64,000 bases of DNA from the NCBI RefSeq assembly GCF_037042905.1, contig NC_087247.1, positions 77,794,420 to 77,858,419 of the forward strand. Direction: 5' to 3'. This stretch comes from Lytechinus pictus. Its lineage: Eukaryota; Echinodermata; Echinoidea; Temnopleuroida; Toxopneustidae. The translations under genes and the position numbers were made by a program. Position 1 is the stretch's first letter, and each line of letters begins with the position of its first letter. Positions 10,772-21,756 of the stretch are shown one piece after another. Below the pieces are notes generated by a model that worked only from the letters and a program-made list of their open reading frames with translations, did no database searches and was not told the origin of the DNA.

Positions 10772-13697
10772 CCAATCTGGAATAAAATTATTGGAAATGG
10801 TTTTTTAACTGATTTGAGTAGGTATGGGTGTCAAGTTGTCAACATTTACAAAAAAAAAGTTAGAAGGAATACCGTGTCCTATCTTGTTCTTAATGAAAGA
10901 ACGAGATAGGATACGGTAGGCATCCTACTTTACTGCCACAATAGTCTGTTAATTACAGACCGCATCTTACGAAGTCTTCATAAAGATAAAAGCTAAAGCT
11001 TAGAATGGTTTTCTGCGTCATCTTTTGAGTTGATGTCATCTTATATATATTACCAGGTATGACATAAAAAATAACCAGAAATTTATCATTTATGTTCATA
11101 TTTTATTTTATTTGTGAATGTAACGAAAGATGGCTTATTTGTAATGAGATCATGGAAGTTTCATAATTTCATTTTGAAATAATGAAGGTCATGGAGAGTG
11201 TATTTAGGGTTCAGAGGTCAATGAACTCTTTCCAAACATCAGTGGAAATTAGAGAAAAAAGGTTAATAACTTTATTGTGGCATGGAGGTATAGTGATTCT
11301 GGTGGGAAAACAAAGCATAGGAAATTGAGCACAAAATTAAATGTTGAATCCTTGATCAATTATGCCATCAAAATACAAGTTCATGGTGAAATTCAGATCA
11401 AATAACACTTCTTTATATATTGCAGTCCATTGCCAAAAGCAATTAAAAAATCAGGTATATAATTTGAAATGATTTTACTAGCACCATTTAATGCATCATA
11501 TATATCTAAATCAAGGTAGTCATGTATTTTTCTTTCCAGCGATAGGTCACTCACCTCAATGCTATAATAAATACTACATGTATAAACTATTAGCGTAATC
11601 TTCTGAAATATAATAGGATAGGTCAAACTCTCATGTCAAAGCTAGCATCATCTCAGAGCAATTCCAAACGGTAGAGGGATGATAATGAAGATAAAAAGAC
11701 GGCAATCATTAGAGGTGCAGCTTCTGTCATAGTAAATGGCATTAAGTGTCTGACATTACGTATCTCAACTTCAGCAAAGATGAATTCCCTTATTATTAAT
11801 TACCTCTCATTACGAGCTGCCAAAATCTCTTTGAGATGCTAATGCTGCAGGACAAAACTGAATATCTGCCATCGGCCTTAGATCACCCATGATGCTATTT
11901 CGACTAGGTATCAGTTTGTACAAGGATCATATATTTGTTTCAGAACAACTGATTGTTATCATGCACAAATTAGGCATTCAAAAGGAGATAATAGCTTAAA
12001 AGTACACATCCATCAACCTAACTAACAAAACTCTTACCGCAACACTATCGGTTCTCAAGCTGAGCAACATATCAGTGATAACATAGATCTTGGTTTGGTA
12101 ACCCTTGACAGAACATTGGGCTTTTTTGGAATGGGCCAGATCAAAGTTACCATACCTAAAACTGTCAGAAGGCTTTCAAGAGTTTAATTAGTCTTTGCTG
12201 AAGTTGAGACACTTAACTTCATTTACTATGACAAAAGCTGCGGATCTAATGATTGCCTTATTTTAATTCATCATTGTACCTGGCTATTTGAAAATGTTCT
12301 CTGATGTCTTGCTCTGACTGGAGAGTGAGGCTATAGATCCTCTCCATTTACAGATTTAGTTGTAGTTTAAAGTATTTATTGTAGCATTTGAGGTTAGTAA
12401 CCTATTGCTACAGAAAAAAAAAGAAATGAGTACCTTGATTTAGATTTATAAAATGCATATCTAATTGCTGCTACTTTAGACAACTTCACCATTTCAAATT
12501 ATATACATGATTTTTGTATTTTTACTTTTGGCAAGCATTACAATATATATTAAGAAGTGTCTCAATTTCACTTCGAACTTGTATTTTGACAGCATAATTC
12601 ATCAAGGATTCAACTATTAATTTTGTCTTCATTTTCCACACAGGCCAGTCGTTTTTTACGTCAGAATCACTACCTACATGCTACAATCAAGTTATCGACC
12701 TATTTACTTAAATTCCCCTCACGTTATTGAAATGGTTAATTGACCTCTAACCGGTCTTTATTTATCCTATATCCTTATTTCGAATCCAGGTTTTCATTAC
12801 AAATAACCATCTTTCTTTCCATTATTCACAAATAAAATGCGAATATGATGGATAATTTTTATTTTTTTTAGGGGGGATCATGCTTGTTTATACATGTACA
12901 TAAATATTTATTAACTTTTGACCTTTGACTTTGGATTTCAATGGTGAATGATTATTCTTTATGATTATTTTGTGCCTTTTTATCGTCTTGCAAAAATTGG
13001 TTGACACCAAGATCACCAACATATATATGTAAAAAGGTCATTGATCTTTGACCTTGAACTTAATGGATTAATATGCATTATATTATCTTATTTGATCTTC
13101 CTGCTATAATCTGTCCATTTTGACACAATGATCACCAACCTGTGCTGTTTCATCTCAGAGGTACTATTATACAGTATGGTACATGTATATAATGTAAAAA
13201 AAAAAAAAAAGTCATTGACCTTTGACCTGGAATTTATGGGTGAATATGCATTCAAGGTGCTGGATTTAATTTTATTTGATCTTCCTGTAAGAACCTCTGC
13301 ATTTTGGCACTGGTCAAGATAACCAACCTGTGCCTTTTCATCTCAGATAAATTATTATACTGTATGATATATAATGTAAAAAAAGGTCATTGACCTCTAA
13401 AAGGCTTTGACCTTGAATTATATGGGTGAATGAGCATTCTATAGGTACTTTTTTAATTCTATCTGGTCTTGTTGTAAGAATCTGTGCATTTTGGTACCAT
13501 GATCACCAACCTGTAATATTTTATCTGGGAGATACCATTATACAGTATATTGAAAAAAGGTAATTGACCTTTGACCTTGAGAAAAACACTTCCCCCACCC
13601 CTTATTCCTCCTAATTTTTTGGAGGTAAATGTTAACACCCATACCTACTCAAATCAGTTGGAATAACCTTTTTCTAATAATTTTATTCCAGATGGTT
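10772..13697. mobile_element. 2.9-kb inverted-repeat (foldback-like) element
   Basis: The left end TCTGGAATAAAATTATTGGA and CTGATTTGAGTAGGTATGGG (10777-10833) recur inverted at 13634-13693. Inner arm blocks also match: TTGATCAATTATGCC..AAAATACAAGTTC (about 11353) against GAACTTGTATTTTGACAGCA (about 12575), and ATCATTAGAGGTGCAGCTTC (about 11706) against AGCTGCGGATCTAATGAT (about 12236). The centre is near 12.0 kb. The right arm has been expanded by a tandem repeat (12885-13580). A 77-codon minus-strand frame at 11393-11626 lies in the left arm and has no recognisable homology. Confidence 0.65.
12885..13580. repeat. Tandem repeat, about four units of 165-185 bp
   Basis: Each unit contains AAAGGTCATTGACCTTTGAC, GGGTGAATATGCATT, TTTGATCTTCCTGTAAGAA, a GATCACCAACCTGTG-like block and CATCTCAGA..TATTATACAGTAT. 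Units start near 12885, 13022, 13186 and 13370, with a partial fifth. They sit in only one arm of the surrounding palindrome. Confidence 0.75.
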
Positions 13698-13935
13698 ACT
13701 AATTGTGGGATACTACTTGTACTATACAAGCCAAAGGGGAAAACAGTATTGAAGCATTTGCAAACATGGATGATAACTTTGTAAAACTTTATAGCCTGCT
13801 ACCAACTTAGTATCTGTTGCAGTGGAATTGTATTGTATGTATATGAGTTGACTGCCTGATCCAGAAATGCTGTCAAAACTTTAAGTATATTACTTTTTTA
13901 CTCAAATCATTTATAAAAGGGACGGTGTACTGAAG

Positions 13936-14241
13936 AGCCGTGGTGGAGTCATTCTGACTCTCGCCCTGTAAACAGAGGGTGGTGTGTTCAATTTTACTGT
14001 GATCTAGCATCCTTTGGCAAGGCATTAATCCACACTTGGCCACACTACGGTAGGAGGCGAAAGGTATTGTATGTGTGAATTTGCCAGCGCCATTATGAGG
14101 CTGTGGTGAATGCAAGGAATGCTCCCCAGGGAGTGGAAATTGTGCACTTTTCATGTGGGATTGAAATGAATGACCAGGGTAATAATACGCTCTAAAGCAC
14201 TTTGAGCAGTTATGGAGCGATCGCTATTATCATTATTATTA
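13936..14241 (+). mobile_element. tRNA-derived SINE, second family
   Basis: A tRNA-like head (GTGGTGGAGTCATTCTGACT, CTCGCCCTGTAAACAGAGGG, degenerate B box GTGTTCAATTT) precedes a body with CCTTTGGCAAGGCATTAATC and CTCCCCAGGGAGTGGAAATT. The 3' end is AAAGCACTTTGAGCAGTTAT followed by ATT repeats. A 3' fragment of a related copy appears near 63500. The A and B boxes are eroded, so this is an old copy. Confidence 0.75.
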
Positions 14242-15264
14242 CTGCAGTGTTGAAGAAGTTTAGCATCTTTGATGATGAGATATGAATGCACTGTATCTTT
14301 ACAAACATTTCTCCCCATACAGTGATATAGGCAAGTATATCATACTACACATCTCTAGGACATTGCAAAGTGTACATTTGTGAATACTTGATAAGTTTAT
14401 AAGTTGATAATTATGTAAATGTATTACTATGTGAATACTAAATAAAAAAATTGTTATGAATGCATACAAATACCATGAACAGTGGTCTTGCTCCCTCATT
14501 GTCTTGTAGAAACAAACACTTTGATTGGATTGTGCTATTTATGCTGAGGTAACTGAATGTTAAAAGCTTGTGAGGAAGTATAATGGTCTATTGACCCTCT
14601 GCCTACTTAAACTGGGTAGGCCCTGCACAAAGTTGTGTAAATTATAGAATTTACATGTAGTTTGTCAATGGACTAATCGAGAAATAAAAATTTGAACTTA
14701 TGAAGATAAACCTGTGTTTCAATGGAATGCATCCACCATCATTGGGCAGCTATAAGAGGTTGTGTCAAGTTTTGGAGATGTCTGTCAGGCTCATTGCAGG
14801 ACATTTTAAAGACTTCTTAAAGGGATCGTTTAACTTTGTGAGCAGCTGATTAAAAAAATTCTCAAACTGAGACAAAACATGTGTATGAGTGCATGTATTT
14901 GTCCTAAAAAACCCTGAAACAAACCACAATATAGAATGAAAAACTCTAATTTAGATACAAGTAGCAATTTATTAGCTTGATTTTGAGAACCGTCTAGTAG
15001 ACAGGTTAAGCTTATGACCAGTTTACTCCAATTCAAATAGTCCGTTGGCTATTTTTACTGCCTTCTGTTGTGTGTATCTCCTATTTAAAAACACACGCTA
15101 TTAGCTGCACTGAACATTCAGTGTATACCTAGTACACACTGTATGTAGGCCATGCTGTGTTCATCTAGAGTTCGTGTGTTGTGGTGCACAGGTTCACTGT
15201 ATACACATAGTCATTGAAACCAACTCCCAATTATTTTCCAACTTTGGTTTACATCTTTAAGGTT
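14242..15264. other. Non-coding stretch
   Basis: No exon is recognised. TTAAAGGGATCGTTTAACTT at 14817-14836 looks like the end of a TTAA-targeted MITE, but I could not find its partner end. Confidence 0.35.
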
Positions 15265-15399
15265 TTAAAATTGATCCTGTGGATATAATACTGAGCATGA
15301 TCGGTTAAGGGTTAGCATTGAGGTGAAAAAAATTTTTAAAGGTATTTCTATCAAATTTGCTTTTAAAATAATCTTTGATATCTCAGGTTTAAAAAAAAA

Positions 15400-17870
15400 C
15401 TTAGTTTCATGAAGATTGATGATTCCGAAAGTACCGGAATAGTCCATTTTATTCATGGGGGTGCTGTGACCTTTCATCACGGACGGACATTTCTACTCAA
15501 ATTAAATTCACTCTAGTTTTATTGTTTTTAAAGTTTCTCTAACTTGGTTTGGATGTTCTTGCACTCTGAACATTACTCTATTATCAGACATAAAGTAGGA
15601 GAAAAAAATATTGGGAAGTAATTTTTTTTTGTAGGTGTTAACATTTTCATTTTGAAATTTCAGTCCGTGATGAAAAAAAAGATGAAAAGTTTTTTTATTC
15701 TTTATCGGAATAGAAATAAAAAATAAAAAGGTGTAGAGGTATCTCTCTAAACACTGTACATCATTTTAGTTGAACATAGCTGAAATCCATACATTTTATC
15801 CATATCATAAACTCAATCGAAAATGATCACGGACGGACATTAATTTCATCACGGACGGACAAAGTTAATTCACTCAAATTCAATTCACTCTAGTTTTATT
15901 GTTTTCAACGTTACTCCAATTTGTTTTGAATGGTCTTGCACTCTGAACATCAATCTATCATCAAACATAAATTAGTAGGAAAAAATATGGGAAGTAAGCT
16001 TTTTTTGGTAGATGTTAACATTTCCATTTTAAGATTTCCGTCCGTGATGAAATTAATGTCCGTCCGTGATAATTTTTATTAGGATAATATCTATGGATTC
16101 AGCTTTTTATTCTTTTATTAGAATAGAAACAGAAATAAAAGTGTGTAGAAGTATCTCACTAGACACTGTACATCATTTTATTTGAACATAGCTAAAATCC
16201 ATACATTTTATGCATACTTCATAAATCAATCAAAAATGATCACGGACGGACGAGTGAGTATATAAGCAAATACTGTGGAATAATCCATGTATGCAAATGA
16301 GAAACTTTGCTGAGCAGATTATGAATTTAATTTTAGCTTCCATTTGCAGCGAAAAGTGGCTCTGAGAATTATTCAGAACTCAAATGGAATAAACCTACAA
16401 CTCTTCACAATGTTTTGTGATATCTTTGTTTGGCTGTTATTGGGGCTATATTGTTGTCAGGAAAAATTGTTAAACATTGGAATGCAGATATAGTTGAAAA
16501 GCTACATGTACATGTCTATGCCAAAAAAGCAGGAAATAAAATATGGCAAGAACAAGTCCAAAGCTGTAGATTTCATCAATTCAAGCTTGCAGAAAGTGAT
16601 GGAAAAGAAGAAAGTAAAATGCAATGCATAATCTGATAAGCAGAAAAATCAATTTTTCCATGCACAAACCTATGGATTCACAATGCTTCTAACAGAACAT
16701 GACATCACGGTCTTGAGGCTTGTGAAAAATACATGAATACCTTTTTTCAAAGTCCATTTTGGAGCTACGTAATTGCTTATCTGGTAAACTGTGAAAATGC
16801 ATAAAGCTTGCACTGCAGTGTTTAGAAGTTTAATAAGCTTTGGATTGGTACATGTATATCAATTTCAATTTTGGATTCGGTCAGGGCCTAAATACATGAG
16901 GGCTGTTGATGTTATGGGGTGTCTCCACTTTGATATGTGCAAAAGATGAATTTGAAGAGAACCTCTGACAAGTGTTGTGTCATACTTGATCCAACAAACA
17001 AGCATAAGGATCAGCAACCTGTCGATCTTTTCGATTTAGTTTTTGGACCTAAAAAAACATCTTTGCTCTTGGAAGAGTAATGCTTAAAAATCACCATGAT
17101 CATAAAAATACTTGTATCAACATGATCATTGATCAACTAGATGTTGATTTGGAACCTACTAGTATTCTACAATTAATATTCTTTACATTCGATTTTTTAC
17201 AAGAACTGTGTTAAGAGCAATCATATGACTCTAGAATCTAGATTATATTCTGCGTCTAGCATAGAAATCAAGTTGCTACATCTTAAATCAAGTTGTAGCA
17301 ACTTGATTGAAGTTGTAGCAACTTGATTGTGCAACTAATACTGTTTAATAATATCAAAATATGTACAAATCATCAATACAATAGCATTTGTTCCCCCAAA
17401 AAAGTATTAAGAACTTCTTACAGGGTACTTCCAATGTATTTTGATTGTGTCCGCCCGTGATGTCCGTCCGAGATGTCCGTCCGTGATGGAAAATATTTGC
17501 AATTCTCTCAGAAGTTTGATATTGGTTAAGAATTCAATATGCTGAACATAGAAGCTAACATACCTGAGTGTTAGTTGCATTAACAATTATTGGTCAATGT
17601 TAAGCTGTGTAGATAGAAACAATAAAAATGTACAAAAATTCTAAAAACCACATTTCTATCATGTCCGTCCGTGATATGGCACATTTAGTGGATACCTATG
17701 TTTGTAGGTAACCATGGCAACAATTTTTTTTCATCATTCAGCATACTTTGTCCTACCCTTCACTATAAAATACAAAGGAACCTTGTTCATCTTATTCCTA
17801 ATTTGTTACAAGCCTTCAAAACTTTCAAAATCTATCAAATGTCCGTCCGTGATGAACCGATCACGCTCTA
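15400..17870. repeat. Block of repeats carrying the motif TCCGTCCGTGAT in both orientations
   Basis: ATCACGGACGGACA or its inverse TGTCCGTCCGTGAT occurs near 15476, 15829, 15850, 16036, 16058, 16240, 17455-17490 (three times, with single changes), 17661 and 17839. Between 15476 and 16255 there are two direct copies of a roughly 370-bp unit sharing TTCACTCTAGTTTTATTGTT and TCTTGCACTCTGAACAT. A short hairpin (TCAAGTTGTAGCAACTTGA, two copies) lies at 17290-17335. Frames inside the block are short and unconvincing. It is probably a non-autonomous transposon with sub-terminal repeats; the boundaries are uncertain. Confidence 0.6.
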
Positions 17871-19204
17871 CTTTGAAACTTTTGGGATGGTATTTTTACA
17901 CTATAAGCCTAATGTTAAGCCCATTTTCAAGAACCAAAATGAGAATTTTTTAAATCAGAACAAAGTGAAATGATCACTTTAAGATGTGATTGGCCTTCCA
18001 TCCGATAGACAATAGGTACTTGGTACGGCTCTGACTTTACCACCTGATGATAATGATGGATTCATCCCTTCAAAATGTGGTAGACCATATCATCGTACTG
18101 TGTTCTTGATTTTTTTTATATCTTTAAATATGAATTCTAATCAAATAAGTAACAGTTTTCATTACTTAATGATGGTTGTTTTGATGTAGGTGTGAAAATC
18201 TTTGAGTTGAGGAAATCCCATTTCTGCTTTCTGAGAATTTGAAACTCACAAACTTTATGCTTGGTATTCGCAAAGTTAAACCGAGGTTGACTAAGACCAA
18301 ATTTTTGTGGAGTGCAAAATGCCAAATCATTCACTGAGTAGAAATTATGTTTATTCTGTATTGAAAAAAAAAATTGAGTAAAAATTCTGTAATGAAATGT
18401 GAAGGAAAAGATGAGAATATGATGAATTTCAGTGAATTATTTGGTCCATATCTTTTTTTGTGAAAGTTGAACTTAGGTACATGCAAACTAGCATTTCATA
18501 GATGTATGAACAGAATTGTTGATTATATAGGTTTGTTTTTATAAAAGCAGAACAAAAATTGAGAAAATTATTGATATTTATTAAGGGTTGATGCAAATCC
18601 ATCAAAGAATAATGGAGTTACAAATTTTAAAAGTTAAATTTTTCATACATCTTGAACAAGGAGTTCATCCATACGCGTGTGATATGTATTCCTTAAAATG
18701 CAATTTTCTCATTTTTAGTTTGAAAGGGATTAATATGTGCCATGGATATATCATCAATCACATCATTTTATACCCCTTCTATCTATATGAAAAAAAAAAT
18801 ATTTTATTCATTTCCATTGGACAAATGGAATTAATTTGTATAATCACTCATTTTCATATTCACATAAAATACACGTCATTATAATATAAATAAAATGCAT
18901 GGATCCATACACATACTGATACAAATGAAATACATCTAAGAAATTACAGAATGTCACAACAATGCTTTTTGATAATAAAAAAGAAAGGGTAAAGCATACC
19001 AATTTTTCAGTTGAAACAAGGGAAACTAAAATAAGGTCATGTGGCTTTGTAAAATAAGTTTTCTTATTTGCAATTTTGTCCTTGAATGGCAACCTAAACT
19101 ACTGAACTAAATCATGGAAAGTCAATCATTTTTAAAGGTTTTTTTTTTCTGGAGGGGGGGGGGGATAGTAGCTGCACTATATGAATGGTCCATATTATTA
19201 TCAT
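17871..19204. other. Non-coding stretch
   Basis: No exon or clear repeat is recognised. Open frames here are under 100 codons, AT-driven and lack splice-site support. Confidence 0.4.
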
Positions 19205-19400
19205 CATTAGATTGTCCGCCTCATGAATGGTAGGTCATGGGTTCGATCTTCGGCCGAGTCATACTTAAGACTTATAAAAAATGGGACCTTCTGCCTTCTT
19301 GCTAGGCGCTCAGCATTTAGATTGGAGAAGGGTGATAGTTATACTGGGCCCGCTGGTAGAGCAGTTACCTAACTGAAGTGGCTACCCTGGGTAATTATTT
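19205..19400 (+). mobile_element. tRNA-derived SINE fragment, third family
   Basis: A tRNA-like segment with B box GGGTTCGATCT (about 19239-19249) is followed by CGGCCGAGTCATACTTAAGA, ATGGGACCTTCTGCCTTC and GCTAGGCGCTCAGCATTTAG. The 5' A-box part is missing, so the copy is truncated. Confidence 0.65.
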
Positions 19401-19861
19401 TATAATGATAATGCAGTAAAACTATTACAATCACAAAATTGAACAATGGCACAAGTTTAACATTTCATTTCAAACCCACTCTTAATGAGGTCAGCTGGGA
19501 ACCCACTAGGTCTCTTAGGGGTATTGCTATCTTCCTGTATATTTCTGTCGTCATTGGACTGGTGAAACTCTTTTTGTATGGAAGTGCTACTGTGGTTCTT
19601 TGTAGACTGGTTGATTCCATTGGTCCGAGTTGAGTTCAGGTTACCATTTGTTAGCATTGAATCACATTGGAGAAGCTCCTTTAGAAGGATGTGTATGAAG
19701 TTTCCAGCTGTATGTCATTTTGATAGAGAGAAATTGAGACAAACTAGTATTGATTAATAAAATACACGCTACGTATGTATGAATCAAACCATAATACACT
19801 TAATTTTAAAATATCTTCCATCGCCATCCCTTTTATGTGGCTTGGTAATTTCTAGATTTTT

Positions 19862-20340
19862 TTGAGAATCATCTCATCTCTCTTTTCCTTTTCCCTCGTC
19901 CTTCAGATGGAGATTGAAATTTATTTCTTCTCCTTTCCTCTCACCCATCCACTCCTTTCCTTCTCCTCCTTTTACTTTTTAAAGTTTTACCTCCCCCCTT
20001 CCTGTTTCTTCTTCTTCCTCTCCTCCTTCTTCTTTTGCGTCTTATTGTACTCCTCATTCTTCTCGTCCTCCTTCCTCTCCTACTTCATGTTCTCCATGGC
20101 AGTTTTTAATTAGTAAGTAAGTTTAAGTTTATTCAAACCAATCAAGTGATATAATACAAATATTTAGTACAAAGGTTGGCAAAGAGAATATAACATGAAA
20201 GGTTTGGACCCCATAGAAGAAGAGCTTGTGAAAGGGGCCCCTCGATGAAATGAATATAAGAACACAAAAAACAAAGGAAGATATAAAACATTATGGGACT
20301 TTATTGAAGATAAAACCAAACAAAAATAATGTACTAAGCC
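19862..20340. repeat. Pyrimidine-rich tract followed by a possible reversed LINE 3' end
   Basis: 19880-20095 is a degenerate CT-rich simple repeat that opens a meaningless Ser/Phe/Leu frame. From 20104 the sequence AAGTTTAAGTTTATTCAAAC reads on the minus strand as GTTTGAATAAACTTAAACTT, resembling the AATAAA-plus-short-tandem tail of CR1-like LINEs. The LINE reading is tentative. Confidence 0.35.
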
Positions 20341-20354
20341 AGACATGTCTTGCT

Positions 20355-21230
20355 TACTATATTTCCACCCCGGGGGAGGGCACTCAAATTATTTATGATG
20401 GGGGTGTGCCTCACGAAACTATGAAATGGGGGTCTAAAGTACGCGGTCTTGGGAACTAAATATGTATACCGCGCGGTGTGAAGAAACATGGTCTGCGGAC
20501 ATGACGGAACTGGATCGTGGCACTGTACATGCTCTAGGTATACGGGAGTTGCGAAGCCGTAGGGGAAGGCGGGTAAGTTGAACCACAACCCCCAGGCCAA
20601 CAATTAGTAAGTCAGACAATTTGGTGGTGCCATGTATTGATGACCCATTACATAACCCCTATCCCCACCACATTGTTTTCAACTTTGAAACAATAAGTAC
20701 TTTTTAAGGGGGGAAAGACAAATTTCAGCCAAACAAGTAAAAAGGATGTGAAATAGATAAGTGTTTTTTACACGCACACGTCTTTAAATATAATAAAGAC
20801 ATGAGAACAACATTGTTGGTCCATATTCTTGTCATAGTTTTTTACATGATGGATGCATAAGAAATGTGTGGATGTGAAATTATCGCATTAAGTTAGGACT
20901 GGGTATGTTAATCCAGCCAACGTGGGGCAAATTGAGCCATGGTAATTTTTATGGTAATGTATATATATATATATTTAAAAAAAAAATTAAAAAGCCATCG
21001 ATATAAGGCAGAAGGGAGCAAATTTACATGACTGTTCTTTTCCTTTTAGAGGATGTTGGTATTTATAGAGAATTAGCAAGTGAAAACACTTTAAATAAAA
21101 CAAAATTGACATGCTGGTTCTTCCCCCATACATTTTGTACATAGTTTTGGTGGCTCGACTTACCCCACAGATGGGGCAAGTTGAGCCATTGACATCTCTT
21201 TTTTCAAAGGTGACAGTGACTTTCAGTGTG
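20355..21230. repeat. Degenerate dispersed repeats
   Basis: CCCCGGGGGAGGGCACTC (20368) starts a repeat family also seen near 34100. GGTAAGTTGAACCAC (20571), GGGGCAAATTGAGCC (20924), CTCGACTTACCCC (21155) and GGGGCAAGTTGAGCC (21174) are copies of one short motif in both orientations, suggesting another palindromic repeat. No coding sequence is seen. Confidence 0.4.
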
Positions 21231-21689
21231 GGGGTAGAAAGTTACACAGTAAAACGCTGTTTAAGATTTTATACAACGCTGTTGAACGCTATATGAACCT
21301 TACAGTAGTTGTTTAACCTGCACGTCCCCGTACCACCAATATATGTGAGTTCCCCCCCCCCCCGGGTTTCCACCATGTCTCTCATTGCTCTTTCACTCAC
21401 TCATAAGTAGCTAGGCCTTATTATGTAAAAAAAAAAAAAAGAGTCCTACCAAGATTGTGCCCTGCTTCCTTCTCTGAGTGTAGACTGTTCTCGCTTATGT
21501 CGAATATTATTTTCCCGAGTGACCGCTTTGAAAGATTCTTATGAAAATTAGAATAAAAAAAAAGGAAATTCAGTGCATGTATATTTGTATACGCCCGTCT
21601 TATATAGACGGGACGTATTATGGTATCACGCTCGGTCGTGGGCGGAAATATGTCTCCAAAGGTAGGGGAACCAGGGGCTGGACAATTTG

Positions 21690-21756
21690 ACCAATAATAA
21701 TAATAACAACAACAACAAAAATAATAACAAGAATAATAATAATAATAATAATAATA
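21690..21756. repeat. (AAT/AAC)n microsatellite at the 5' edge of the retrotransposon
   Basis: AATAATAATAACAACAACAA runs into AAT repeats that end immediately before the presumed 5' end of the retrotransposon (GAGGGCGCAAATCC). The element's 3' end also runs into (AAT)n. This fits insertion into an AAT/TTA tract. Confidence 0.7.

Noticed and set aside
11393-11626. 77-codon minus-strand frame that looks somewhat protein-like
   Set aside because: It lies in one arm of a foldback element, with no splice sites and no known motif.
17698-17973. 91-codon plus-strand frame
   Set aside because: It is in the TCCGTCCGTGAT repeat block, overlaps another frame of similar length, and shows no domain.
19862-20113. 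Ser/Phe/Leu-rich 83-codon frame
   Set aside because: It is a translation of a pyrimidine-rich simple repeat.
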